Positions 1 to 8,708 of a stretch of 64,000 bases of DNA are shown here, in pieces. The DNA is from an uncultured Chloroflexus sp. Its GTDB lineage: Bacteria; Chloroflexota; Chloroflexia; Chloroflexales; Chloroflexaceae. The notes beneath the pieces are model-generated. The model was not told the origin of the DNA, ran no database searches, and worked only from the letters and a program-made list of their open reading frames with translations. The stretch covers positions 22,803-86,802 of the forward strand of contig NZ_CALFBQ010000044.1 of NCBI RefSeq assembly GCF_937951745.1, written 5' to 3'. Both the position numbers and the translations under genes were made by a program. How positions within the stretch are numbered: position 1 is the first letter of the stretch; each line of letters opens with the position of its first letter.

Positions 1-538
1 ACGTCACCGATGCCGGATTAAGCGTACTCACCGTGAGTGTGCAGAGCACAGTTTGGCCGGGGAAGCAGGTGCCTGATATCGCCGATACTTCCAACAACTC
101 CAATTGAGAATCCAACACGTCACGCAGGGTAACGGTCAACAGACCCGCACTCTGCGTCGTCACCGCTAAACTGTAACTAAACGTTTGGCCGGGAGCGACA
201 TTAGCCAACGATGCAAACTTAGTCACGCGAGTTGTGGCCGGTGTTGGCGACGGCGTCACCGTCTCGACCGTCGGCGTCACCGTTACCGGCGTTGGTGAGT
301 TTACGGGGGTAAAGGTTGGCGGGCGCTGCTCGAGGCTAGCTGCCGTTTCGGTTACAGCCATCAAACCCTGCGCTGGCGCAATCGGCGGGCGCAGCCAATT
401 GAGCGCTTCCAAGGTAAGCGGTACCACAATCATCAAAACGCTCACCGCAATCGCCATGAGTTCCCAAATCGTCCACGGCGCCGGAGCGCGGCCACGATCG
501 GGTGGCAGATTGGCGGAGCGCGAAGGTTTCGGCGGCAT
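1..538 (-). CDS. Membrane-anchored surface protein with DUF11-like repeat (3' end cut by window edge)
   Basis: The frame is open from an ATG at 538 to the window edge, giving 179 visible residues. The order is a short basic cytoplasmic N-terminus, one hydrophobic segment at about residues 28-45, a Thr/Pro-rich linker at about 75-100 with PTPVTVTPT-like runs, and then the start of a beta-sandwich. In that last part the run NVAPGQTFSYSLAVTT followed by LRDVLDSQLELL is typical of DUF11/conserved-repeat surface domains. A GAGGAGG ribosome site lies 6 bases before the ATG, and the gene follows the sortase stop by 14 bases, so the two are probably co-transcribed. It is likely an extracellular adhesin or stalk protein held by its N-terminal membrane segment. 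Function beyond surface location is inference, and the C-terminus is not visible. Confidence 0.75.
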   Translation of the reverse strand, partial: MPPKPSRSANLPPDRGRAPAPWTIWELMAIAVSVLMIVVPLTLEALNWLRPPIAPAQGLMAVTETAASLEQRPPTFTPVNSPTPVTVTPTVETVTPSPTPATTRVTKFASLANVAPGQTFSYSLAVTTQSAGLLTVTLRDVLDSQLELLEVSAISGTCFPGQTVLCTLTVSTLNPASVT

Positions 539-552
539 AGAGCCTCCTCGTC

Positions 553-1452
553 TCACCTGATCGGACGCGAGTCAATCAGATCGGCGACAACGATCAGGCG
601 TTGCGTATCCCAGTTGGTGCAAGTAATCAGCGTGAGTACAGGTGAAGACGTCGGATCCATCACCTCGACTTGGGTCGGCCAGACATTGCGCGTTTCACGC
701 ACACGGTAGCGGTAGAGCCAGCCACCTGCTTCTAATAATATCTCATCACCCGCTTTAAGCGCCGGCAGATCACGAAACACGGCACCGCGAAGGCCAGCGT
801 GACCAGACAAAACCGTATTGCCCACCGTGCCCGGCAGTGCGGTACCATGGTGGTAGCCGGCGGCATATTCAGCTACCTGCCAAGCGCCATCAACCACAAA
901 GACCTCGTAGATCGACGTATCGAGCTGGATGCTGGGGATGCGCAACCGCTGCGGACGCGGATCGGTTTCTGGCAAGGGCTGTACTCGCGGTTGGGGAGCC
1001 GTATAATCGGGCGGCTCGACCGCCATTTCCGGCGCCGTAAACGGCAAAGCCGGCAGATGAGGCGCAGCCGCAGGAGGCGCAACTGGCCCCGGTGACTGCA
1101 ACGGCTGGGCTGAAACGGCAACCGGCGGCTGCGCTTGGCCCCGCCAAGCCCGCCACCAATCGCGCCCATAGCCATCGATTAGCCAGTAGGCGAAGACGGT
1201 GATCATTGCTACAAAGAGAGTGATTTCGGCAATGAGCAACGCACGATCAATCCACGTGCGCCGCAAGAAACCACGGAGGGCTTGCTCGCGATGCGCCGCG
1301 CGGGAACGCAGTTGCGCTGGACGCAACGGGTCGCGCCGGCCCGGCAGGTCGTACAGAAGCAACTCTTGCAGCAAATCGTGGTCGCTTACACGCTGCACCG
1401 GTGGCGGTGACGACCGGGGTGTGGCGGAGCGGCGCTGCGGAAGTGTGGTCAT
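553..1452 (-). CDS. Sortase (class D/E-like transpeptidase)
   Basis: A cysteine transpeptidase that joins secreted proteins to the cell surface or to each other. The 299-residue product has a cytoplasmic N-terminus, one membrane helix at about residues 71-93, a Pro-rich stalk and a C-terminal sortase barrel. The three catalytic elements are visible: His in LSGHAG, Cys in TLITCT and Arg in TQRLIVVADL. I chose the ATG at 1452; a TTG at 1527 would add 25 residues of uncertain value. The adjacent downstream gene encodes a surface protein, possibly its substrate, but no LPXTG-like signal can be checked there because that protein runs out of the window. The class assignment is tentative. Confidence 0.88.
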   Translation of the reverse strand: MTTLPQRRSATPRSSPPPVQRVSDHDLLQELLLYDLPGRRDPLRPAQLRSRAAHREQALRGFLRRTWIDRALLIAEITLFVAMITVFAYWLIDGYGRDWWRAWRGQAQPPVAVSAQPLQSPGPVAPPAAAPHLPALPFTAPEMAVEPPDYTAPQPRVQPLPETDPRPQRLRIPSIQLDTSIYEVFVVDGAWQVAEYAAGYHHGTALPGTVGNTVLSGHAGLRGAVFRDLPALKAGDEILLEAGGWLYRYRVRETRNVWPTQVEVMDPTSSPVLTLITCTNWDTQRLIVVADLIDSRPIR

Positions 1453-1699
1453 CGTTGTAACGTTTCTGATGCCAAGCGTGAACGGTGTATCTGCGCGAGC
1501 AGGCACACGCTGCTCTAACGCAAGCAACCTGCTTTCATCTGGAGGAACGAGCGAATCCGCATTTTTTGCGCTCTATAGTCAACCAACTTGCTTGCCGATT
1601 GCAAGAATTATACACGACGATTGAGCGCTCTGCAATAGTCTGGCCGATAGAATGAGCCATGCGCAGCGATCATTCCCCATGAAGTGTAAAATAAAGCGC

Positions 1700-2842
1700 T
1701 TACGCAAGCGCGGCACAGAGCCGTTCGATCCCGGCAGCAAATGTTGCCGGCTCGGTGAGAGCCGAAATCATGATGTGGCAGCCGGGTACCTCACCGTAGA
1801 AGTAGCCGGGATGGACAAACACCCCTTGTTCGAGCAGGTAGAGCACCAGCGCCTCCTCATCGTCCCAGCCGCTGATGGATGGGAAGAGATAATAGCCGCC
1901 AGCGGGCGGGCGGGCATGGATGCACGGATGATCGGCGAATTGGTGCAGGGCAAAGGAGATATTCGACCGCACACGAGACACCATCGCCGCCACAAAGGGG
2001 GCGCCCTCTGCAAACAGGGTTGGCAACAGAAACTGGCTGAGTGCATTCGCGCCCAGCAGCGTATCGTTGAGCAATTCGAGCCGGGGCGCGAAGGCGCGCG
2101 CCGGACGATTAAGCGCAATCCAGCCTAATTTGAGGTCGGGCAACGCAAAGAGTTTAGAAATCCCGTTGAGGGTGAAGACCGGCAGATCGGGATGAAGCGC
2201 AGCTAGCGGCGGGGTTGCCGGTACGGTGTAGGTGAAGGGAGCAAACACCTCATCGCAGATGACCGGAATGCCGAGCAAATCGAGCGTTGCCAAGGGGCGA
2301 TCAACGATTGCACCGGTCGGGTTGTGCGGCGAGACGATCAAGATGGCGCGCGTGCGCTCATCGGCGGCGCGACGGAGCGAGCGAGCATTGATCCGCCAAT
2401 CGCGCTCTTCGTCAAGCTGGTAACTGCGCAGTTCAAGATTACGCAGGGCAGCGAGGTACTCAAACAGCGGATAGGTGACGTTGGGCACAAGCAGATTGTC
2501 ACCGGGATCGGCGAGCAAGGCGAAGAGCAGGCTGTAGGCTTCGCTGGTGCTAGCTGTGAGAAAGATATCATCGGGTGTCACAACCAACGGCGGCGAACGG
2601 CGAGCATAATAGGCGGCAACCATCTCACGCGCCGCCAAATCGCCGCGCGGATCGGGCCGATAGCGGCGGCTAGGCCAGTAGGCGGCTGCGGCGGTCGCCA
2701 ACACCTCTGGCGGGAAGAGCAAGCCTTGCGCGGTAGGGTTGCTGCTGGTCAAATCAATCAGATCGCCCCGGGCAGCGCGCGCCTGCCGGGCCTGTTCGAG
2801 CCGGTTGGGGGTGAGATCGAGCTGGGCAAAGACGCCGGCCAT
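1700..2842 (-). CDS. Class I/II PLP-dependent aminotransferase
   Basis: This is a 380-residue fold-type I aminotransferase. Visible family marks are the substrate/PLP loop SSNPTAQG near the N-terminus, ASTSEAYSLL, the SPHNPTG motif, an Asp/Tyr PLP-ring region (CDEVFAPFTY), the Schiff-base lysine in GISKLFALPDLKLGW, and the C-terminal substrate carboxylate region. Length is normal for the family. It begins 6 bases after the stop of the upstream LLM-family oxidoreductase gene, so the two form a unit. The amino-acid substrate cannot be read from the sequence; aspartate/alanine-type or a specialised role in a small-molecule pathway with the oxidoreductase are both possible. Confidence 0.85.
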   Translation of the reverse strand: MAGVFAQLDLTPNRLEQARQARAARGDLIDLTSSNPTAQGLLFPPEVLATAAAAYWPSRRYRPDPRGDLAAREMVAAYYARRSPPLVVTPDDIFLTASTSEAYSLLFALLADPGDNLLVPNVTYPLFEYLAALRNLELRSYQLDEERDWRINARSLRRAADERTRAILIVSPHNPTGAIVDRPLATLDLLGIPVICDEVFAPFTYTVPATPPLAALHPDLPVFTLNGISKLFALPDLKLGWIALNRPARAFAPRLELLNDTLLGANALSQFLLPTLFAEGAPFVAAMVSRVRSNISFALHQFADHPCIHARPPAGGYYLFPSISGWDDEEALVLYLLEQGVFVHPGYFYGEVPGCHIMISALTEPATFAAGIERLCAALA

Positions 2843-2848
2843 CGTTGT

Positions 2849-3874
2849 TCACCCGTTAAGCGAGCTGGTGAGATGGCGCCAGAAGGCATCACGTTCGCCG
2901 GGCACAAATGGCATATAGAGCGCAACCCGGTCGAGCAGACCTTCGTACCGTTCACGCAACGCTGCCGGCAAATCAGCCGGATCGGCCTCGACGGCGAAGG
3001 TGGCTAGCATCGTCTCATCGATCAGGCCGGGCATGTCGGCCCACCGCTGCTGCGCCGCCAAGCGCGACAACTCTTCGCCTACCTCTCCCCAACCATGGCA
3101 GGCCAGCACCGCGCGATAGGTCGGCGTCGAGGCATAAAACGCGATTTGCTGGCGGGCAAAGGCCCGCATCCGTTCACGTTCGGCCCGATCATTGCCGGTA
3201 ATGACCAGCGCGCTACCGGCAATCGCACACGCCGCCGGATCACGACCGGCTGTGGCAGCGCCTTCGGCAATCTGCGGACGCAGCACTTCGCGCAGATAGC
3301 GGGCGCTGTTGAGCGGGTGGGCGTGAAAGCCGTCGCACACTTCGCCAGCCAGATGGGCCAGACCGGTATTGACACCGGCGATGTAGATGGGAATATTGGG
3401 ATGGGCAATTGGGCCGGGACTAAAGAAGGGCGTCATCAGGGTATGTTGGTAATACTGGCCACGATAATCGAGTTTGCCGCCGGTCTGCCAACATTGCCAA
3501 ATCGCGCGCAGCGCACCGATATAGTCGCGCAACCGGCCTACCGGCGAATCCCACACACTGCTAAACCGGCGTTCGATATGGGCCTTGACTTGGGTGCCTA
3601 ACCCCAACACGAAACGCCCGCCGCTAAAACCGGCCAGATCCCATGCGATCTGGGCCGTCACCATCGGGCTGCGCGGGAAGGCGATCGCCACCGCAGTACC
3701 AAGCGTAAGCTGGCGGGTATGTTCGGCGGCAATTGCCAAGGCGAGAAACGGATTATGGGCCGTTTCCGGCGCCCAAAGCGCGGCAAACCCGATCGCTTCA
3801 GCGGCCTGCGCCACAGCGGCGGCATGTGGCAAGGGATTGGCGTCAACTTGAAAAGCGGCGTCGAGCAAGAGCAT
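2849..3874 (-). CDS. LLM-class (luciferase-like) flavin-dependent oxidoreductase
   Basis: A 341-residue TIM-barrel protein of the bacterial luciferase/F420-dependent reductase superfamily. Typical elements are the N-terminal DAAFQVD strand, FAALWAPETAHNPF, LTLGTAVAIAFPRSP, and VLGLGTQVKAHIERRF followed by the DYIGALRAIW helix. It resembles the Rv2161c-like subgroup, often annotated as F420-dependent; whether this organism uses F420 or FMN here cannot be decided from sequence. The ATG at 3874 has GGAGAA in front. It is the first gene of a two-gene unit with the aminotransferase (6-base gap). Substrate unknown. Confidence 0.82.
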   Translation of the reverse strand: MLLLDAAFQVDANPLPHAAAVAQAAEAIGFAALWAPETAHNPFLALAIAAEHTRQLTLGTAVAIAFPRSPMVTAQIAWDLAGFSGGRFVLGLGTQVKAHIERRFSSVWDSPVGRLRDYIGALRAIWQCWQTGGKLDYRGQYYQHTLMTPFFSPGPIAHPNIPIYIAGVNTGLAHLAGEVCDGFHAHPLNSARYLREVLRPQIAEGAATAGRDPAACAIAGSALVITGNDRAERERMRAFARQQIAFYASTPTYRAVLACHGWGEVGEELSRLAAQQRWADMPGLIDETMLATFAVEADPADLPAALRERYEGLLDRVALYMPFVPGERDAFWRHLTSSLNG

Positions 3875-4338
3875 AGTGTTCTCCGTGACAGGGCGGTCTT
3901 TGAATGCGTATGATAGCAGATGTTAGGTCAAGAGGTGAGGGAATTGCGCCCAGCCCTTTAGGGCCGGGTTCCGAAACCCGCTGGGCAGGCGAGGGGTAGA
4001 GACCGAAAAGCGTCCCCATACGGCCCACCACGGAAGCGGGTTGTTGCCAATGTGGTGTCGGTTTGGAGCGCAGTCTTCCCTCGCCCACCTCACGACGGTC
4101 AAGGGAGCTACTGAGTAGACGGACAAGGCATTCTGAAGCGGAATGCAGCAGCACCCCCTCTTCCGCACCAGTAGCAGAGGGGTAGGGGTGCGGGCAAGGG
4201 TGGAGCCAACGATACGTTTGCGCAGCCTGCCGGCACAAGCTAGGCTTTACAACAGGTATGGAGTGCGGCAGTTACACCGCCGCACTCCATAGAGTAAGCA
4301 CAAACAGACGGGGGGACTACTACCGTTGCGCTTGCGAT
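3875..4338. other. Long intergenic region with inverted repeats, no supported gene
   Basis: About 460 bases without a convincing gene. The open frames here have no ribosome site and no recognisable domain. It contains a composite hairpin at 3948-3986: outer arms GCCCAGC/GCTGGGC enclosing CCCTTTAGGG and CGGGTT/AACCCG. It also has a pair of G/C-rich arms near 4150-4200 and a perfect hairpin at 4257-4291, listed separately. It separates two minus-strand transcription units and probably holds the promoter of the oxidoreductase gene. Confidence 0.6.
4257..4291 (-). terminator. Terminator-like hairpin after the HAS-barrel-like gene
   Basis: A perfect 13-base stem (TATGGAGTGCGGC and its complement) with a 9-base loop lies 47 bases past the stop of the 4339-4962 gene. 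No strong T run follows on the minus strand, so it could instead be a processing or mRNA-stabilising structure. Confidence 0.5.
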
Positions 4339-4962
4339 TCACGGCTTAATCCGGTGCAACAGCGCCGTCAGCCGGTCATAATCCTCTTTGAGCAGCCGGG
4401 CCAGTTCACGGCCCACCCGCACCAGATAGGCCGGGCCATCGCGGCGGGCCAACGCAATCGCGCGGACAGACGCGGCCAACAGTTCATCCGACGGAACACC
4501 GGGAGCGAGCAAGACGATGCGCAGAAAATCGAGTTGCTCACCAAACTGCGCCAATTCCTGCGGCTCGCAGGGGTAGACCGAATAGTGAACTGGCGGAGGT
4601 TGGGGCGACAGGCGCTGGAGCAAACGGCCATCAAGCGCGTACCCGACAGTCAGCGCGGCAAACTCGGTTTGCAACACCTCGCCGAGATCGGGATGTTCGC
4701 GGTAGATTTGGTCATCATACAGATTACGCCCGCTGTAGGTACGGCCCCGCACAATCGCTCGCCCGCCCGGCTCACGACTGCCGGTGTGAATATCAAACAC
4801 CAAACCATAGACCGCCAGCGCCTGATCGCGAGTAGTCGCCCGCACCAACGCGCCAAACGGCGGCGCGGCTAATAATTCGTAGGTAGCCGCAACAAAATGC
4901 GTCGTCGAAGACTCAATGATTTCACCGATCCGGCCATTTTGCGGCATCGTCATGATCGTCAT
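4339..4962 (-). CDS. HAS-barrel-like protein, probable NurA/HerA-system partner
   Basis: A 207-residue protein whose first ~40 residues (GRIGEIIESSTTHFVAATYE and PPFGALVRA) resemble the HAS barrel found at the N-terminus of HerA-type DNA translocases. No Walker A or B motif follows, so it is a barrel-plus-helical protein rather than a complete HerA. Its ATG overlaps the nurA stop by four bases (ATGA), which implies translational coupling and a joint function with that nuclease. By analogy with NurA-HerA, a role in DNA end resection or repair is likely, but the exact job of an ATPase-free HAS protein is inference. Confidence 0.65.
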   Translation of the reverse strand: MTIMTMPQNGRIGEIIESSTTHFVAATYELLAAPPFGALVRATTRDQALAVYGLVFDIHTGSREPGGRAIVRGRTYSGRNLYDDQIYREHPDLGEVLQTEFAALTVGYALDGRLLQRLSPQPPPVHYSVYPCEPQELAQFGEQLDFLRIVLLAPGVPSDELLAASVRAIALARRDGPAYLVRVGRELARLLKEDYDRLTALLHRIKP

Positions 4963-6170
4963 CCCTGCACAAACTGCTTGCTCTCGCGCTTGGCCGAAAC
5001 ACCAGCCGGCGCTTCGGCGCGCTGGAGCGCACCGGAGACCATCTGCTCAAACACGCGCCGCTCGGCGCTGCGAATCACCGCTTGCTCGTGGGCGCGTTGC
5101 AAGGCAATCGGGTAGCCCTGCCCGCGCGCCGCTTGATCGTAGACCAACACATGCACTTGATCGACCCATTCCGGCTGACCGGCCACCCAACCGGGCAGCT
5201 CAATGCGGGCCAGCTCGCGCCCGACACGCAAGAAAAAGAAGTGAATTTGGTGATGTTCGTAGCCTTCAACACTGATCCGGCTCAGTGAACGAAAGATCGG
5301 GCTACGTTGGCCTTCGCGCAAACGAGGGGCAAAGATGTCGGCGTCAATCAAATCTTGGCAAACCATGCACGACGGCATCCGCCCTTGTTTCGCATCACTA
5401 CACTGTGCGCAATTGGCCCCGCGTTGCGCATGGACATTCACATCAGGACAGAACATCAACCGCACTAATCCCATCACCTCCGGCGAACGGCTGCGGCTGA
5501 TGTACGACGCGACCGGGATCGCGTGTTGGCGCATTCGTTCGAGGTAGGTCAAATATTGCCGTAAAAAGTGATCACGCACTTGAGCATCAGCATTCGCCAG
5601 CGCCCACCGGATGAGCGTACCATCTTGCAGTGCCAACCGGGGAATTGCCGGGTCGGTCAGCGAGCCGATGGCCAACTCGCCTAGCGCCACCCCCTCTTCG
5701 ACATCGCGCCGCACGCTGAGCAACGCGCCTTCGATCAGAATGCGGCGGGTATCATTATGAAAAAATAGGTCTGTTTCGGCAAAATAGAGCTTTGGGGATG
5801 ACTCAAGCCGCGCTTCCGGCTGCGCGCCGTAGCGAATGTAGACTTTTCCGATGTTGATCAGATAACAACTCACCTCGCCATGGCGATCGACATCGATATG
5901 CGAGCCATCGGTCGCGGCGATGGCGTAATCGGTGGGGATGGGGGGCAGATCTCGCACCGTATCCAACGGCTCAACCGGCGCCGCCAGCAGCCAGTTTGCT
6001 GATGCCTCGCTAAGCTTGACCGCAGCAGCCCAATGTTCCTCACGGCCAATCTCATGCAGATACCGCTCGCATACCTCGGCGACCCGCACATCGCGTTGGC
6101 GCGCCTCACGCGCGACGGTCTGGCTCATCTGTCGTACTTGTTCGCCGAGTGCAGCGAGATTGAGGCTCAT
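4959..6170 (-). CDS. nurA: NurA-domain 5'-3' nuclease with an internal cysteine cluster
   Basis: NurA is an RNase H-fold, Mn-dependent nuclease that works with HerA in DNA end processing. The 403-residue product shows the family signature AIAATDGSHID (metal-binding Asp88), the later acidic strand around ALQDGTLIRW, and the C-terminal DQAARGQGYPIALQRAHEQA segment. An insertion carries Cys241, then Cys254-x2-Cys257 and Cys268-x2-Cys271, a likely zinc site. I chose the ATG at 6170 because AAGGAG sits 5 bases before it; a GTG 18 bases upstream is weaker. It overlaps the next gene by ATGA. No HerA ATPase gene lies in this window. Confidence 0.85.
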   Translation of the reverse strand: MSLNLAALGEQVRQMSQTVAREARQRDVRVAEVCERYLHEIGREEHWAAAVKLSEASANWLLAAPVEPLDTVRDLPPIPTDYAIAATDGSHIDVDRHGEVSCYLINIGKVYIRYGAQPEARLESSPKLYFAETDLFFHNDTRRILIEGALLSVRRDVEEGVALGELAIGSLTDPAIPRLALQDGTLIRWALANADAQVRDHFLRQYLTYLERMRQHAIPVASYISRSRSPEVMGLVRLMFCPDVNVHAQRGANCAQCSDAKQGRMPSCMVCQDLIDADIFAPRLREGQRSPIFRSLSRISVEGYEHHQIHFFFLRVGRELARIELPGWVAGQPEWVDQVHVLVYDQAARGQGYPIALQRAHEQAVIRSAERRVFEQMVSGALQRAEAPAGVSAKRESKQFVQG

Positions 6171-6273
6171 AGCTGCTCCTTCGCTCACCTGTTCGTATTG
6201 GTTAGCATAGCCGATTTGAAGTGGGCTGTCAATCGAATGGCGAAATTACGAATAGGGTACCGGCAACCTGTGC

Positions 6274-6306
6274 CGGTCAGGGCGACTTTGAAACTCGCCC
6301 TGACCG
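6274..6306. repeat. 12-bp inverted repeat between nurA and folC
   Basis: Arms CGGTCAGGGCGA (6274-6285) and its exact complement (6295-6306) with a 9-base loop lie in the divergent nurA/folC gap. It could be a 5'-leader structure or a dispersed palindrome; no gene overlaps it. Confidence 0.55.
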
Positions 6307-6431
6307 TTGCTCGTCATGTAAGGCATATGCTGTATGGGCAGATGGCGTAGAAATGGTATCATACACCAACAACAGACACCTCCTGCGCCACCTATTCCCG
6401 ATAGGGTGCAGTCTTGCGAGAAGATGCTGCT

Positions 6432-7748
6432 ATGCCCATTACTACCTATCAAACTGCACTCGACTACATCTACAGTTTTATCGACCCCACCCGACAGGGT
6501 TCGCCTGACCCGGCGATTGCCGCGCGCGCACTGACCCGGATTACAGCGTTATTGGAAGATGCCGGCAATCCGCACCACCACTTGCGTGCCGTGGTAGTAG
6601 CCGGCACGAAAGGCAAAGGCAGCACCTGCGCAATGATCGAAGCGATGGCTCGTGCTGCCGGGTTGAAGGTAGGATTGTGGACATCGCCACACCTTAGCTC
6701 GTACCGCGAACGGATTCAGATTGATCGCGAGCCGATCAGCCAACAGACACTGATGAAGCTAGTCAATGCGGTGCAACCGCTGGTAGAGGAGTTTGACGTA
6801 GCGACCTATGGCCGCCCCAGCACGTTCGACATTGGTTTTGTGATTGCTATGCGTCACTTTGTCGCCAAGCAGGTCGATCTCGCGGTGGTGGAGGTGGGGT
6901 TGGGCGGACGCTATGACGCAGCAGCGACGATCACGCCGCTGGTAGCGGTGATCTCGTCGATTAGTTATGACCACATGGCGATACTAGGGCCAACGTTGCG
7001 CGACATTGCCTACAACAAAGCCGGCATTATCCGCGCCGGCCAACCGGCGATTACGGTACCGCAGCGTGCAGAAGCGGCGCAAGTAATTGCTGCTGAGGCG
7101 CAAGCTGTTGGCGCGCCGCTCTGGTTAGCCGCTGAAACCGCCGTTGAACCGTGGATCGGCGCCGGATTGCCGCTGACCTATCCAGCGCCGCCGCAGCCAA
7201 CTAAGCTGCGCGGTGCATTTCAACGCGAAAATGCGCGGTTAGCGATGGGTACAGCATTGCTACTACGCGGGCAAGGCATTGCAATCAGTGATGAGGCGAT
7301 TCGGCGTGGGTTAGCCGAGGCGTGGTGGCCGGGCCGGTTTGAGTTGATCGATGGCTCGCCGCGCATTTTGATCGACGGTGCCCATAACGGCGATTCGGCA
7401 GAAAAGCTCTGGCAGGCGATTACGCAAGCGATACCACACCGCCGAATGATCCTCGTCCTCGGCACTTCCCGCGATAAAGACATCGCCGCAATTGCTGCTG
7501 CACTTGCGCCCCACGCGGCGCAGATCATCATTACCCGTTCCAGTCATCCGAAAGCGATGGATCTCGACCGCATCGCGGCAGAGGTAGAACCATGGACGAC
7601 GGCGCCAGTGCAGATTGCCCCAGTAGTGGCTAATGCTGTCGACGTTGCCCGTACTTTGGCCGGCCCTGATGATTTGATCTGCATTACCGGCTCACTGTTC
7701 GTGGCCGGCGCAGCACGTGAGGCGTTGGGCTTGGCGGTAGCCGACTAG
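6432..7748 (+). CDS. folC: Bifunctional folylpolyglutamate synthase / dihydrofolate synthase
   Basis: An ATP-dependent ligase of the Mur ligase superfamily that adds glutamate to dihydropteroate and folates in the cytoplasm. The 438-residue product has the P-loop VAGTKGKGSTCAM, the folate-loop region TSPHLSSYRERIQI, VEVGLGGRYDAAATI, SYDHMAILGPTLRDIAYNKAGI and the C-terminal domain DGAHNGDSAEKLW. Length is usual. I chose the ATG at 6432; a TTG at 6414 would add six residues. The gene is transcribed alone, divergent from nurA and convergent with the next permease gene. Confidence 0.95.
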   Translation: MPITTYQTALDYIYSFIDPTRQGSPDPAIAARALTRITALLEDAGNPHHHLRAVVVAGTKGKGSTCAMIEAMARAAGLKVGLWTSPHLSSYRERIQIDREPISQQTLMKLVNAVQPLVEEFDVATYGRPSTFDIGFVIAMRHFVAKQVDLAVVEVGLGGRYDAAATITPLVAVISSISYDHMAILGPTLRDIAYNKAGIIRAGQPAITVPQRAEAAQVIAAEAQAVGAPLWLAAETAVEPWIGAGLPLTYPAPPQPTKLRGAFQRENARLAMGTALLLRGQGIAISDEAIRRGLAEAWWPGRFELIDGSPRILIDGAHNGDSAEKLWQAITQAIPHRRMILVLGTSRDKDIAAIAAALAPHAAQIIITRSSHPKAMDLDRIAAEVEPWTTAPVQIAPVVANAVDVARTLAGPDDLICITGSLFVAGAAREALGLAVAD

Positions 7749-7800
7749 GCTGTTCCTCTTTGTGTCCTTTTTGTGTCCTTGCGCCGTTGCGGTGATGCCA

Positions 7801-8589
7801 TTACGACGACGCGCTGGTATACGAACGCAACCCAACTCGCCAAAACGCCCGCGCTGCTAGCAACAACACCCCGGCAATCACCGGCGCCAGCGCAAGGTAC
7901 ATCGGTTCGAGCAGCCCGATCAGGGCTGCGGCTGGAAAGGTGGTTAAGAAAGCAATAGGGATAACAAAGGTGAGTACCAACCGGATTGCGGGGCTGTAGG
8001 CGGTGACCGGAAAACGGCCGGTCTCGTAGATGGCAGTCAGCAGCTCAGTAACGTTCTCGACCCGAACGAGCCAGAAGGCCGTCGTTGCCAACAGCATCCA
8101 AATTGCGTAGGCCGTCACGATGCCGCAAACTAGCAGAAAGAAAAAGGTTAAGAGCTGGATCGGAGTAGGCCATATCTGTCCCAACCAGAGGCCGTAACCG
8201 ATCAAGCCAAACCCAACTAGCAGATCAGGTAGCACAAGCAGATTAACATGGCGCAGCGAAGCCATAAACTGGCTGTCAACCGGCTTGACCAGCACAAAAT
8301 CGAGTGTCCCTTTCTGAATGTGCTCAACGATGCGGGTGATATTCGGGCGCATAATACTATCGATCAAGCCCTCGAAGATGCGAAAGAGACCGACAACCAA
8401 CAAGGCCTGTGGCAGCGTCCAGCCACCGAGGGTGCCGGTAAACTGGAAGAAGACCAGTGTACCGAGTACTCCCCACAAGAGCCAAAGGCCGCTCTGCAAG
8501 AGAGCGGTTAGAAAGTTGACCCGATATTCCAGTGCCAACTGCAGGCTGTTGTGAACAAAAAGTGCGAATAGGCGTAGATAACGAAGCAT
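7801..8589 (-). CDS. ABC-2 family transporter permease (DUF990-like)
   Basis: A 262-residue integral membrane protein with about six hydrophobic segments. The N-terminal helix region LALEYRVNFLTALLQS, the cytoplasmic loop IQKGTLDFVLVKPVD and the final segment ending RAFWRVGLRSYTSASS match the DUF990/ABC-2 permease family that exports unknown substrates. Such permeases usually come in pairs with an ATPase gene next door; no ATPase or second permease is adjacent here, so its partner must lie elsewhere or it is an orphan. The ATG at 8589 is preferred over an upstream in-frame TTG. It is convergent with folC. Confidence 0.82.
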   Translation of the reverse strand: MLRYLRLFALFVHNSLQLALEYRVNFLTALLQSGLWLLWGVLGTLVFFQFTGTLGGWTLPQALLVVGLFRIFEGLIDSIMRPNITRIVEHIQKGTLDFVLVKPVDSQFMASLRHVNLLVLPDLLVGFGLIGYGLWLGQIWPTPIQLLTFFFLLVCGIVTAYAIWMLLATTAFWLVRVENVTELLTAIYETGRFPVTAYSPAIRLVLTFVIPIAFLTTFPAAALIGLLEPMYLALAPVIAGVLLLAARAFWRVGLRSYTSASS

Positions 8590-8645
8590 AGGTTTAGCAA
8601 CAAGATATCGCAAAGACGCTTATTTCAGCATACCACAGAACCCAA

Positions 8646-8671
8646 CAGGGGATACCTTCTGGCATCCCCTG
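8646..8671 (-). terminator. Hairpin downstream of the small secreted protein gene
   Basis: Arms CAGGGGAT and ATCCCCTG, with two further G-C pairs inside, lie 38 bases past the stop of the 8709-8996 gene. The T run is weak. Confidence 0.45.
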
Positions 8672-8708
8672 CGACAGATACAACCGCTCGCAGTAAACTG
8701 GCCTGAGC

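Noticed and set aside
1652..2128. Long plus-strand frame opposite the aminotransferase
   Set aside because: Shadow frame; the minus-strand protein has clear aminotransferase motifs throughout.
3948..3986. GGGTTCCGAAACCC text that looks like a tRNA T-arm
   Set aside because: No anticodon arm, acceptor stem or D-arm could be folded around it; it is part of a composite intergenic hairpin.
3843..4238. 131-codon minus-strand frame over an intergenic hairpin region
   Set aside because: Overlaps the start of the oxidoreductase gene, low-complexity composition and no ribosome site; likely a repeat read in frame.
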